Source: Olleya sp.
GTDB lineage: Bacteria > Bacteroidota > Bacteroidia > Flavobacteriales > Flavobacteriaceae
DNA: 33,408 nt
Reading direction: 5' to 3'
Assembly: GCA_023300575.1 (NCBI GenBank)
Contig: JALZUT010000202.1
Coordinates: 1 to 33,408 of the forward strand
The notes beneath the pieces are model-generated. The model was given only the letters and a program-made list of their open reading frames with translations, did not search any database and was not told where the DNA came from. The translations under genes and the position numbers were made by a program. Positions 23,961 through 31,626 of this stretch are shown here, piece by piece. Each line of letters opens with the position of its first letter. Position 1 is the stretch's first letter.

Positions 23961-24937
23961 TTAAGGTCGCTTAGTTTATTCTCTTTTTTAAAGGACGCTA
24001 AATCGGTCCATTTCTTAATTTCTTTTCCAGATTTATACTTAGCTGCAGCAGCTAATTTTTCGTCTTTATACAATAAACAATAGCCATTTTTTTCGTTATC
24101 TTCCAATTGGCATTTATGATTAATTTTTTCGTTTTCGTCATAAAACACCCACCAATTTGCTTTTTTTCCATTTACAAAATGTCCTTCTCTTTCTTTTTTA
24201 CCACTTTCATGGAAGAATTGCCAGTAACCTACTTGTTGGTCTAAATTGTAATTACCAAATTTATGTGTCTTGGAGTTATTATAGTAAAATTTCCAGTATT
24301 TATTTTTTTTGTCATTAAAGTAACGACCTTGACTTTCTAGTGTTCCGTTAGGATGGTATAATTTCCAGTAATCTGTTTTTTTATTGTAAGCAAAACTACC
24401 TTCGCTTTTAATAGTAGCATTGGCATAAAAAGATTTCCAGTAACCTGTTTTTTTGTTATTAACAAAACGACCTTCACTTTCAATATTAGTGTTATCATGA
24501 AGATATTTCCAGTAGCCTTCTTTTTTTCCTGCTTTAAAAGTGCCTTTAACTTTAAGGTTTTTATTATCATGATAAAAACTCCAGTTACCATTTTCTAGAT
24601 CATTACGGTAACTACCTTGTTTTTCTATGGTTTGGTTTGAATGAAAATAGTTCCAATAGCCTTCTTTTTTTCCGTTAAGGAATTTTCCGGTTGCTTTTTT
24701 GGTTTCGTTTTGATAATAAAAATGCCAATTTTCGGTTTGTAGATTATCTTTAAAGTAACCTTGTTTTTCGATTTTACCGTTTTTATAATAGAATTTCCAG
24801 AAATCTGTTTTTTTGTTGTCTTCAATCCAACCTTCAGATTTTAAAGAGCCATCTTTATATTGAGTACGTGTGTATGTTTTTTCGGCAAATGCTAAATTAA
24901 AACATATAAAAGCGAGTATAAAAAGGGTGTTTTTCAT
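23957..24937 (-). CDS. Secreted MORN-repeat protein
   Basis: The ATG at 24937 (MKNTLFILAFICFNLAFA) begins a proper signal peptide; the track's 24952 ATG adds five residues and is less likely. This gives about 326 residues. After the signal comes a near-continuous array of about 11 units of roughly 24 residues of the form YWK-F/L-Y-x-N-x-x-I-x-S-x-G-x-F-x-N-x-K-K-x-G (MORN_2/YwqK type). One unit is degenerate near the C-terminus (GYCLLYKDEKLAAAAKYKSG). Such arrays form beta-hairpin solenoids, and many bacterial examples are of unknown function. The signal peptide puts it in the periplasm or on the surface. The overlap with the GT2 gene and a 16-base gap to the Fe-S gene place it inside the operon. 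Confidence 0.85.
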   Translation of the reverse strand: MKNTLFILAFICFNLAFAEKTYTRTQYKDGSLKSEGWIEDNKKTDFWKFYYKNGKIEKQGYFKDNLQTENWHFYYQNETKKATGKFLNGKKEGYWNYFHSNQTIEKQGSYRNDLENGNWSFYHDNKNLKVKGTFKAGKKEGYWKYLHDNTNIESEGRFVNNKKTGYWKSFYANATIKSEGSFAYNKKTDYWKLYHPNGTLESQGRYFNDKKNKYWKFYYNNSKTHKFGNYNLDQQVGYWQFFHESGKKEREGHFVNGKKANWWVFYDENEKINHKCQLEDNEKNGYCLLYKDEKLAAAAKYKSGKEIKKWTDLASFKKENKLSDLK

Positions 24938-24968
24938 CTTTACTTTCTGCATTAGCAGAAATGTGGTA

Positions 24969-26558
24969 TTAATTTTTGTTTACCAAATCCATTAAGTCTA
25001 CATCGTTACCTAATAATATTTCAGTCGGATTAATTCTGCCTTCCATACTATCATTCTCTAACTTTAACACTCCTCTTGGACAAACAGCGCTACAAACACC
25101 ACATCCTACACAACTAGAACGTACAATATTTTCTCCTTTTTGAGCATAGTGACGTACATCTATCCCCATTTCGCAACTGTTAGAGCAATTACCACAAGAG
25201 ATGCATTGTCCTCCATTTGTTGTAATTCTAAATTTTGATAACATACGTTGCTGAAATCCTAATATTGCTGCCATAGGACAACCAAATCTACACCAAGAAC
25301 GACTACCTAAAATAGGATAAAAACCTGTACCAATAACTCCAGAAAATATAGAGCCTACATAAATACCGTATACTGATCTTAATGCGCTTCCTTTAACAAA
25401 AAACAAATGATCTGTAGTAGATGTTAAGTGCATAATTAATAATAATGCAATTACTGTTGCATAACCAATTGCACCATATTTAGCATCTTTACCTAGTTCT
25501 TTTCCTCTAAAAAACATTATACCAGCAAAAATAACAGTTAAAAAAGCAATTACAGAAGTAATAAATACACCTCTAGTTAACCAAAAAGCATTGCTGTCTT
25601 TACCTAAATAGCTATAGACCATTGCTGTTGTCATGACAACAGAGAAGACTAAAACTAAGTGTATTAACCAGCGTTCTATTTTCCAAGCCGACATTTTTTT
25701 AGACGATAATTGTCTAAAAGAATCTCCAGCAGTTTCTGCTAGTCCACCACAACCACAAACCCATGAGCAGTACCAACGTTTTCCGTATTTGTATGTTAAA
25801 ATTGGTGTGATTACTAATGTAGAAAGAATACCAAAAATAATTAATGCAAGCCCAATATTACCATTCGATAAAAATCCTTTTACAGACCATTCGTCAAAAA
25901 TATAATAGTTTAAAGGCCAAACACTTTTTAAGTCATAATAAGGTAAATCGTTATTCATTAAATACATAAATTCTGGAATCAAATAGGCAAAACCTAATTG
26001 AAAAAATATAACAGAAATAGTACGTAATTGCTGGTATTTATTATGACGGTATTTTAATATAAATTTATAACCAAAAGCACCAATTGCTATTGTATAAAGT
26101 GTTCCGTAAACAAACCATTGGCTTGCAGCACGACCACTTAATAGGTTGCTTAAAGGGTCGAAAAAGCCAATTAAACCAGTGTTTTTAGCACCATCTTGAC
26201 CTAAACCTAAATATTGAGGGTAAAAATAGAGCACAATATAAAAGGTAGTTAATATGATACCTAAAGCCCAACCCCAAAATCCACGAGATGATATGGATTT
26301 AAACCAAACACCGTCGTTTTTAATCCCTTCTAATTTAGTTAGATAAGCATCTCTGGCATAGATAACTGTACCAACTGTAATTAAACCTAGAGCTAGCACT
26401 AAGAATAAAGCTGTATTTGGAAGACTAACGTTTAAAAGCGCTAGTGCTAATATTAAAAGACCAACAAGTCCAAGTCCTAACGCAATTTTTTGTTTTGTTG
26501 ATATATGAAAAGCATCTGGAGATGCTAATGACATACTATGGTTTATTTTATTACTCAT
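24969..26558 (-). CDS. Membrane-bound 4Fe-4S electron-transfer protein (NapH/NosR/CcoG-like)
   Basis: 529 residues. There are several TM helices from about residue 25 onward. Membrane-proximal cysteine pairs of the Fer4_5 type are YCSWVCGCGG and, later, SWCRFGCPMAAILG. Near the C-terminus are two classical clusters: CISCGNCSNSC (then EMG) and CVGCGVCSAVCPRG. This is the architecture of NapH/NosR-type quinol or ferredoxin electron carriers. It should pass electrons between the membrane and a soluble partner; the FAD oxidoreductase encoded 3 bases upstream is the obvious candidate. No nap, nos or cco catalytic gene is present, so the terminal acceptor is unknown. Confidence 0.82.
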   Translation of the reverse strand: MSNKINHSMSLASPDAFHISTKQKIALGLGLVGLLILALALLNVSLPNTALFLVLALGLITVGTVIYARDAYLTKLEGIKNDGVWFKSISSRGFWGWALGIILTTFYIVLYFYPQYLGLGQDGAKNTGLIGFFDPLSNLLSGRAASQWFVYGTLYTIAIGAFGYKFILKYRHNKYQQLRTISVIFFQLGFAYLIPEFMYLMNNDLPYYDLKSVWPLNYYIFDEWSVKGFLSNGNIGLALIIFGILSTLVITPILTYKYGKRWYCSWVCGCGGLAETAGDSFRQLSSKKMSAWKIERWLIHLVLVFSVVMTTAMVYSYLGKDSNAFWLTRGVFITSVIAFLTVIFAGIMFFRGKELGKDAKYGAIGYATVIALLLIMHLTSTTDHLFFVKGSALRSVYGIYVGSIFSGVIGTGFYPILGSRSWCRFGCPMAAILGFQQRMLSKFRITTNGGQCISCGNCSNSCEMGIDVRHYAQKGENIVRSSCVGCGVCSAVCPRGVLKLENDSMEGRINPTEILLGNDVDLMDLVNKN

Positions 26559-26561
26559 AAT

Positions 26562-27860
26562 CTATGCAGTTTGTAATTGTTGGTTATATGCTTTTAAAAT
26601 ATCTTTTTCAAAGTGTTTGTAAAATTCTGGATCAAAGTTGGCTTCGTGTAAATGATTCATAACATAATCAACATCTCTTTTTTCTGTTAGCCATTTGTCA
26701 AAAGTTTCGTGACGCATTCTTATACCAAAATTGTTGATACCAATAAATGCATTGGTTTTTTTATTGTAATTTACAGTAATACATTTTGTATCATCCTCAT
26801 GTATCCAATGAAAATGAGCTTCGTCTTCACGAGGCGCATTAAACACCCAACCATAAGTTTGGTATTCTATATCCAAAAACTTGGCAGAGTTGAACCAATG
26901 ACCAGGATTGTAAGCCATCTTATTACCACAAATAGTTTGTGCTAAAGTTTCTCCCATCATACGTCCTGTGTACCAAACTGCTTCAATTGGTCGTCTTCCA
27001 TTAATACCTTCGTGCTGTTCTGCACAATCACCAATTGCATATATATCTTTAATGTTTGTTTCTAGATAAGGATTGACTTTTACACCTCTACCTAATTCTA
27101 TACCAGAATCTTTAAGAAAAGAGATGTTTGGTGATACACCTGCGGTAAGACCTACAATATTACATTCAATTTCTTCTCCAGTTTCTGTAATAACTATAGA
27201 TTTTACTTTTCCGTTTTCATCGGATTTAATTTCTTTTAAGTTAGAACCTAAACGTAAATCTATATGATGATTTTTTATGTGTCTGTTAATCATACCACTT
27301 TCACCAACAGGTAAAACTCCATTCCAAAAACTGTTTTCACGTACTAAAAACGTTACAGGTATGCCTCTTGAATTTAACATTTCTGCCAATTCTATACCAA
27401 TCAAGCCACCACCAACAATAACAGCACGTTTACAAACTTCTTTATTTGGAGCAAATTTTTCTAAAGCGTCTAAGTCTTGTTTAGAGTACATACCAATTGC
27501 ACCTTCTAGATCTTGTCCAGGCCATCCAAATTTATTAGGCTTACTACCAGAAGCAATAATTAACTTGTCGTAGGTCATGGTGTCACCTTCTGCAAAATGA
27601 AGTGTTTTGTTGTCTGTATCTATTGTGTTTACATAGCCTTTTTTAAGGTCAATACGGTTTTTCTCCCAAAACCAATTCTCGTAAGGTTGTGTGTGCTCAA
27701 ACTTCATGTGACCCATATATATGTACATTAAAGCGGTACGTGAAAAGAAATAGTCTGTTTCGGCAGATATAATGGTAATTTTTTTATTTGATAGTTTACG
27801 TATATGTCTAGCTAACGTGACTCCAGAAATCCCGTTACCTATAATAGCAATATGCTCCAT
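26562..27860 (-). CDS. FAD/NAD(P)-dependent oxidoreductase
   Basis: 432 residues, cytoplasmic. The N-terminal FAD dinucleotide fold is IAIIGNGISGVTLARHIRK (GxGxxG at 8-13), the second NAD(P)H fold is RAVIVGGGLIGIELAEML, and the FAD-binding closing motif is DIYAIGDCAE. It is of the class II pyridine-nucleotide disulfide-like group (nitrite-reductase small flavin domain, rubredoxin/ferredoxin reductases). No redox CxxxxC is seen, so it is not a disulfide reductase. The C-terminal 90 residues are rich in His/Glu and lack an assignment. It is first in the six-gene minus-strand operon and likely feeds NAD(P)H electrons to the membrane 4Fe-4S protein 3 bases downstream. Confidence 0.85.
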   Translation of the reverse strand: MEHIAIIGNGISGVTLARHIRKLSNKKITIISAETDYFFSRTALMYIYMGHMKFEHTQPYENWFWEKNRIDLKKGYVNTIDTDNKTLHFAEGDTMTYDKLIIASGSKPNKFGWPGQDLEGAIGMYSKQDLDALEKFAPNKEVCKRAVIVGGGLIGIELAEMLNSRGIPVTFLVRENSFWNGVLPVGESGMINRHIKNHHIDLRLGSNLKEIKSDENGKVKSIVITETGEEIECNIVGLTAGVSPNISFLKDSGIELGRGVKVNPYLETNIKDIYAIGDCAEQHEGINGRRPIEAVWYTGRMMGETLAQTICGNKMAYNPGHWFNSAKFLDIEYQTYGWVFNAPREDEAHFHWIHEDDTKCITVNYNKKTNAFIGINNFGIRMRHETFDKWLTEKRDVDYVMNHLHEANFDPEFYKHFEKDILKAYNQQLQTA

Positions 27861-28073
27861 AATTTTGTTTTTATTAATTAGTGTGTCGCGTCTAAAGATA
27901 AAAACTTAATTTAATTTATTTAGTTTAGAATCTATTTAAATTAAAATAGCAGCGTAAGGTTTAAAGGGAAAAATAGACCTGAAAATTTTTTCGCTTTTTT
28001 GAGAGTTTTTTGAAAGTTTATTACAATCTTTCAGACTTAAGCAATGTTATAAAAATTTTAAATAAAAAAAAAG

Positions 28074-28787
28074 ATGAAACAAATAACACTTATTATATTT
28101 ATGTTCTGCGGAATATTTTCTGCTAAAGCGCAAGATTTAGAAACGTTTTTTACACAATCAAACACATTTTTCAAAACATATGTGGCTAATGGAAAAGTTG
28201 ATTATGACAATATTAATAAAGATCAAACGTCATTAAATGAAGCTTTAAAAAATGCTGAAGGCATTTTAGTAACAAAAAATGACGCAAAAAACTATCAGGC
28301 TTTTTGGATTAACGCTTATAATTTAAGTGTAATAAAAGGAGTAATTGACAATTATCCAGTAGCTTCACCTTTAGATAAAGCAGGTTTTTTTGATAAAACA
28401 ACGCATAACTTAGGCGGTAAAAAAATTACTTTAAATGATATAGAGCATAAATTATTACGTGGTGTCTTTAATGATGCACGTTTTCATTTTGTTTTAGTTT
28501 GTGGTGCAAATGGTTGTCCTCCTTTAATTAATCAAGCTTATTTACCTACAACATTAGAAGCGCAATTAGAAAAGCAAACTAAAATTGCTTTAAATGGAAG
28601 TTTTATTAAAGTAAATGACAAAAAGAAAAAAGTAGAAGGCTCTGAAATCCTAAAATGGTACAAAGAAGATTTTACACAAAAAGGAACTTCAGAAATAGAT
28701 TTTATAAACAAATATAGAACTAATAAAATACCAGATACTTATAAATTAAGTTATTTTACTTATAATTGGAAATTAAACAAGCAATAA
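28074..28787 (+). CDS. DUF547 domain-containing secreted protein
   Basis: 237 residues with signal peptide (MKQITLIIFMFCGIFSAKAQ). DUF547 marks are YQAFWINAYNLSVIKGVIDNYP, GGKKITLNDIEHKLLRG and ARFHFVLVCGANGCPPLINQAY. The biochemical role of the domain is not established. It is divergently transcribed from the FAD oxidoreductase across a 213-base AT-rich gap. That gap holds a weak inverted repeat, TTTGAAAG/CTTTCAGA (28009-28035), but no clear promoter. Confidence 0.88.
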   Translation: MKQITLIIFMFCGIFSAKAQDLETFFTQSNTFFKTYVANGKVDYDNINKDQTSLNEALKNAEGILVTKNDAKNYQAFWINAYNLSVIKGVIDNYPVASPLDKAGFFDKTTHNLGGKKITLNDIEHKLLRGVFNDARFHFVLVCGANGCPPLINQAYLPTTLEAQLEKQTKIALNGSFIKVNDKKKKVEGSEILKWYKEDFTQKGTSEIDFINKYRTNKIPDTYKLSYFTYNWKLNKQ

Positions 28788-28880
28788 TAGTTCTTTAAAA
28801 AAGAAGAATTTAACAAATTAATTATTTTTAACCTAAACAACAACCAGATTTTCGTTTACACGAAAAAAAAACAAAAGATT

Positions 28881-28896
28881 CCCGCTTTCTCGGGTA
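28881..28896 (+). promoter_or_regulatory. Small CCCG/CGGG hairpin abutting a start codon
   Basis: CCCGCTTTCTCGGG (4-bp GC stem, extended by ATT/AAT with one bulge) ends two bases before the ATG at 28897. It is unusually GC-rich for this window and would cover the translation initiation region in the mRNA. Confidence 0.4.
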
Positions 28897-29835
28897 ATGA
28901 ATATGAAAAAAATAACAGTATTATTAGCAGTATTTGCCATTTCTTTTGCAGGAATAGCCCAAGAAGATGACAACTCAACTAGAAGTAATGTTCAAGAATT
29001 TACACCTAGTAAATTATTAAGTAAAGGACAATGGGATATTAAGTTTTTTAATAGCTTATATACACAAACAAAACAAACAGGAGCTGGAACTGGAGAATCA
29101 TTTGATATTGATAGACAAAATTTTTTCACAAACACTACAGAAGTTTTTACTGGTGTAAGTGAAAATTCAAGAATAAATGTGGGTCTTGTCTTTCAAATAA
29201 GATCTAATAATTATGGTGGGCAAAGTGCTTTAAGCGTATTTGATTTTGATAACAACTTAGTAGATTCAAGAAGTGGGCTAACTACAATTGCGCCATCTAT
29301 TAGAGTACAACCGTTTGCAAGTGTGCCTAACTTTTCTTTTACAAGTTCAGTATTCTTTTCAATATTTAAAGATGAAGGATTTGCAGGCGAATTTAACGAT
29401 CCAGCATATTTAGATAAGCAAAGTACATTTTGGGAAACAAAATTCTTTTATGATAAAACTTTTGGTGGTGGAGATTGGCAAGTGTTTTATGAGATAGATT
29501 TAGGGTTTAATTTTGGAGAAAAAGGTGTAGATGCAGATTTTAATAACTCTAACGTTGGAGAACGTTTTGCAAATAATAGTTTGTTTTTGCCAGCAAGTGT
29601 TTTTTTAAGTTACTTTCCTTCATCTAAATCTACCTTATTTGTAAATGCACAACAGGCTTTTTTAATTGATTTAGGAAACGAATTTGAGCAAAATTACACA
29701 CAGTTAGGACTAGGTGGTAAATACCAATTAACAGATGTTTTAAATGTAGAAGCTTCATACGGAAAATTTGTTAGAGGAAACAATTTTCAAGGTTTAGGTC
29801 AAACATTTAGCATAGGTTTAAGAGCTTTATTATAG
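28897..29835 (+). CDS. Predicted outer-membrane protein of unknown function
   Basis: 312 residues. The signal peptide (MNMKKITVLLAVFAISFAGIAQ) ends in AQ; the internal ATG at 28903 (MKKIT) is an equally good start. The mature part is rich in aromatic amphipathic strands (WDIKFFNSLYTQT, RINVGLVFQIRSN, FSFTSSVFFSIF, DWQVFYEIDLGFNFG, LFLPASVFLSYFPSSKSTLFVNAQQAFL, GLGQTFSIGLRALL) and ends in Leu, fitting a beta-barrel of 10-12 strands. The family is not recognised. It is followed by a hairpin that overlaps the next gene's start. It may be cotranscribed with the DUF547 gene 109 bases upstream. Confidence 0.7.
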   Translation: MNMKKITVLLAVFAISFAGIAQEDDNSTRSNVQEFTPSKLLSKGQWDIKFFNSLYTQTKQTGAGTGESFDIDRQNFFTNTTEVFTGVSENSRINVGLVFQIRSNNYGGQSALSVFDFDNNLVDSRSGLTTIAPSIRVQPFASVPNFSFTSSVFFSIFKDEGFAGEFNDPAYLDKQSTFWETKFFYDKTFGGGDWQVFYEIDLGFNFGEKGVDADFNNSNVGERFANNSLFLPASVFLSYFPSSKSTLFVNAQQAFLIDLGNEFEQNYTQLGLGGKYQLTDVLNVEASYGKFVRGNNFQGLGQTFSIGLRALL

Positions 29836-29861
29836 TAGTTAATTATTAAATTAAGTAATTT

Positions 29862-29915
29862 AGGCGAATGTAATTTTTAAAACTATGAAATCTAACATTC
29901 GCCTTTTACTTTTTT
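29862..29915 (+). terminator. Terminator-like hairpin containing the next gene's start codon
   Basis: AGGCGAATGT (29862-29871) and ACATTCGCCT (29895-29904) are an exact 10-bp inverted repeat. Its 23-base loop holds the ATG at 29885. TTTACTTTTTTT follows on the plus strand. It looks like the terminator of the 28897 gene extending into the next coding region, or an attenuator for the GH113-like gene. Confidence 0.6.
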
Positions 29916-30892
29916 TAATTTGGTTTACCCAATCTTGTACGTCTCAAATATCTAAAATAAACGGAGTAAGTTTTGTGTCTTCAAGAGATAGTGTGACTCA
30001 AAAACACATCAATCCTATTGTTAAAATCAATGCTAATTATGCAGCAGTAATGCCTTTTGGCTTTATTAGAGATGTAACCAATCCAGAGCTAATGTATAAT
30101 AGAAACAGTCAGTGGTTTGGTGAGACAGATAGAGGTATTGTCCAATACATAGCAGAACTCCGTAAGCAAAACATAAAAATCATGGTGAAGCCACATATTT
30201 GGATTTCTCATGGCGAGTTTACAGGTTATCTTAAAATGGAAACTGAAGAAGGCTGGAAAGCTTTAGAAACTTCTTATTCTAAATTTATTTTAGAGTATGC
30301 AAAAACTGCTCAAGACACAAAAGCTGAAATTTTATGTATTGGTACAGAATTAGAACAATTTGTAACAAACAGACCAAAATATTGGGACGAATTAATTACC
30401 AAAATTAAAGCTGTTTACAAAGGGAAGTTAACCTATGCAGCCAATTGGGATGAGTTTAAACGCACACCTTTTTGGAGCAGATTAGATTATATAGGTGTTG
30501 ATGCTTATTTTCCTGTAAGTGATAGTCAAACACCAACTGTAGAAGAATGTCTAGAAGGTTGGAAAACGCATAAATCTGTAATTAAAAACCTTTCTGAAAC
30601 ACATAAAAAACCTATTATATTTACCGAGTTTGGTTACAGAAGTGTTGATTTTTCAGGAAAAGAACCTTGGAAGTCTGACCGTAGTGTGGATACCGTAAAT
30701 CTAGAAGCGCAAAACAATACAACACAAGCGTTATTTGAAACGTTTTGGAAGGAAGATTGGTTTGAAGGTGGTTTTATATGGAAATGGTTTCATAATTATG
30801 AAAAAAGTGGAGGAGAAAACAACAACCGATTTACACCACAAAACAAACCGGTAGAAACAATAATAAAAACACATTACCAGACCTTTAATTAA
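29885..30892 (+). CDS. GH113-like glycoside hydrolase, lipoprotein
   Basis: 335 residues. The N-terminus MKSNIRLLLFLIWFTQSC ends in a lipobox-like TQSC (C18), so it is likely a lipoprotein. TIM-barrel markers follow: VMPFGFIRD, a KIMVKPHIW strand, IGTELEQF at about 152-159 (Glu of the acid/base type), LDYIGVDAYFP, and IIFTEFGYRS with E248 as probable nucleophile, then GGFIWKWFHNYEKSGG. The pattern fits glycoside hydrolase family 113-like (clan A, mannanase-type) proteins. Both catalytic glutamates are present, so activity is likely; beta-mannan is a guess at substrate. It starts a four-gene operon and overlaps the next gene by one base (TAATG). Confidence 0.8.
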   Translation: MKSNIRLLLFLIWFTQSCTSQISKINGVSFVSSRDSVTQKHINPIVKINANYAAVMPFGFIRDVTNPELMYNRNSQWFGETDRGIVQYIAELRKQNIKIMVKPHIWISHGEFTGYLKMETEEGWKALETSYSKFILEYAKTAQDTKAEILCIGTELEQFVTNRPKYWDELITKIKAVYKGKLTYAANWDEFKRTPFWSRLDYIGVDAYFPVSDSQTPTVEECLEGWKTHKSVIKNLSETHKKPIIFTEFGYRSVDFSGKEPWKSDRSVDTVNLEAQNNTTQALFETFWKEDWFEGGFIWKWFHNYEKSGGENNNRFTPQNKPVETIIKTHYQTFN

Positions 30893-31626
30893 TGAGATAC
30901 TTTTACTTCATATCTATATGTTTTTTGTTAGTTGCTTGCAGCTCGACTGACGATGATATATTAGATTTAGATGTGAGTTTGGCAAATTATATTAAAAACA
31001 GACAAATAGAAACTGGTGCAGTAATTGCATGTTCGGCCAGTAGTGAAGAAAATCCAAATTCAATTTTAACTTTTTTTTATCCAGAATCTGGAGCCGTAAA
31101 TTTTCGGTTGTATAAAACAGAAAATATATTGGTAGACAAATTAGCGTATTCAGAATATATAGAACAAGACCTAAGTAGTACGCCTTTTTTTAATGGGTAT
31201 TTACGACAATATACAACCGATGAGGTTGAAGAAAAATGGATTATTGTAACATATGAATTAGGTGAGGGAATTAAGATTTCTAATCCAATTCGTACCAAAC
31301 AACTTTCTAAACCAACGGTTTGGAATGATGCAGTTATGATAGATCAATCAATGGTTTTAATGCCAGATTTTTCATGGCAAGCCAATGCATTACAAGATAA
31401 TGCTATTTATTTTCAAGTTGTATCAAAAGCTAATGACGATTTGGTTTCTGGAACTTATACATTTGAAAATAGATTTAAGTTTTATGATGTATCAAACGTC
31501 GTTTTAAATATAACAGAAGGTATTCCTATGCTAGAAAATAATTCAAATTACAAGTTTACCTTAATGGACGTGAGTTTAGATAACTGGGTAAATTTAGTTT
31601 CACAAAAAACATTTCAATCACTATGA
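30892..31626 (+). CDS. Hypothetical lipoprotein
   Basis: 244 residues. A clear lipobox (FISICFLLVACSSTDDD) marks an outer- or inner-membrane lipoprotein; the run of Asp after the Cys resembles the export signal for surface lipoproteins of Bacteroidota. The rest has beta-strand character with no recognised domain. Its ATG overlaps the GH113-like stop (TAATG), and its stop overlaps the following Omp85 start (ATGA), so it is tightly coupled to both. It may assist the outer-membrane Omp85-like proteins that follow. Confidence 0.75.
   Translation: MRYFYFISICFLLVACSSTDDDILDLDVSLANYIKNRQIETGAVIACSASSEENPNSILTFFYPESGAVNFRLYKTENILVDKLAYSEYIEQDLSSTPFFNGYLRQYTTDEVEEKWIIVTYELGEGIKISNPIRTKQLSKPTVWNDAVMIDQSMVLMPDFSWQANALQDNAIYFQVVSKANDDLVSGTYTFENRFKFYDVSNVVLNITEGIPMLENNSNYKFTLMDVSLDNWVNLVSQKTFQSL

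Noticed and set aside
24337-24825. Two same-strand ORFs (84 and 66 aa) inside the MORN gene
   Set aside because: Frame shadows of the repetitive MORN array; low-complexity Lys/Thr/Ile composition, no start context.
20279-24937. Cellulose synthesis (bcs) locus
   Set aside because: The GT2 has cellulose-synthase motifs, but no BcsB, BcsC, BcsZ or PilZ domain is encoded nearby.
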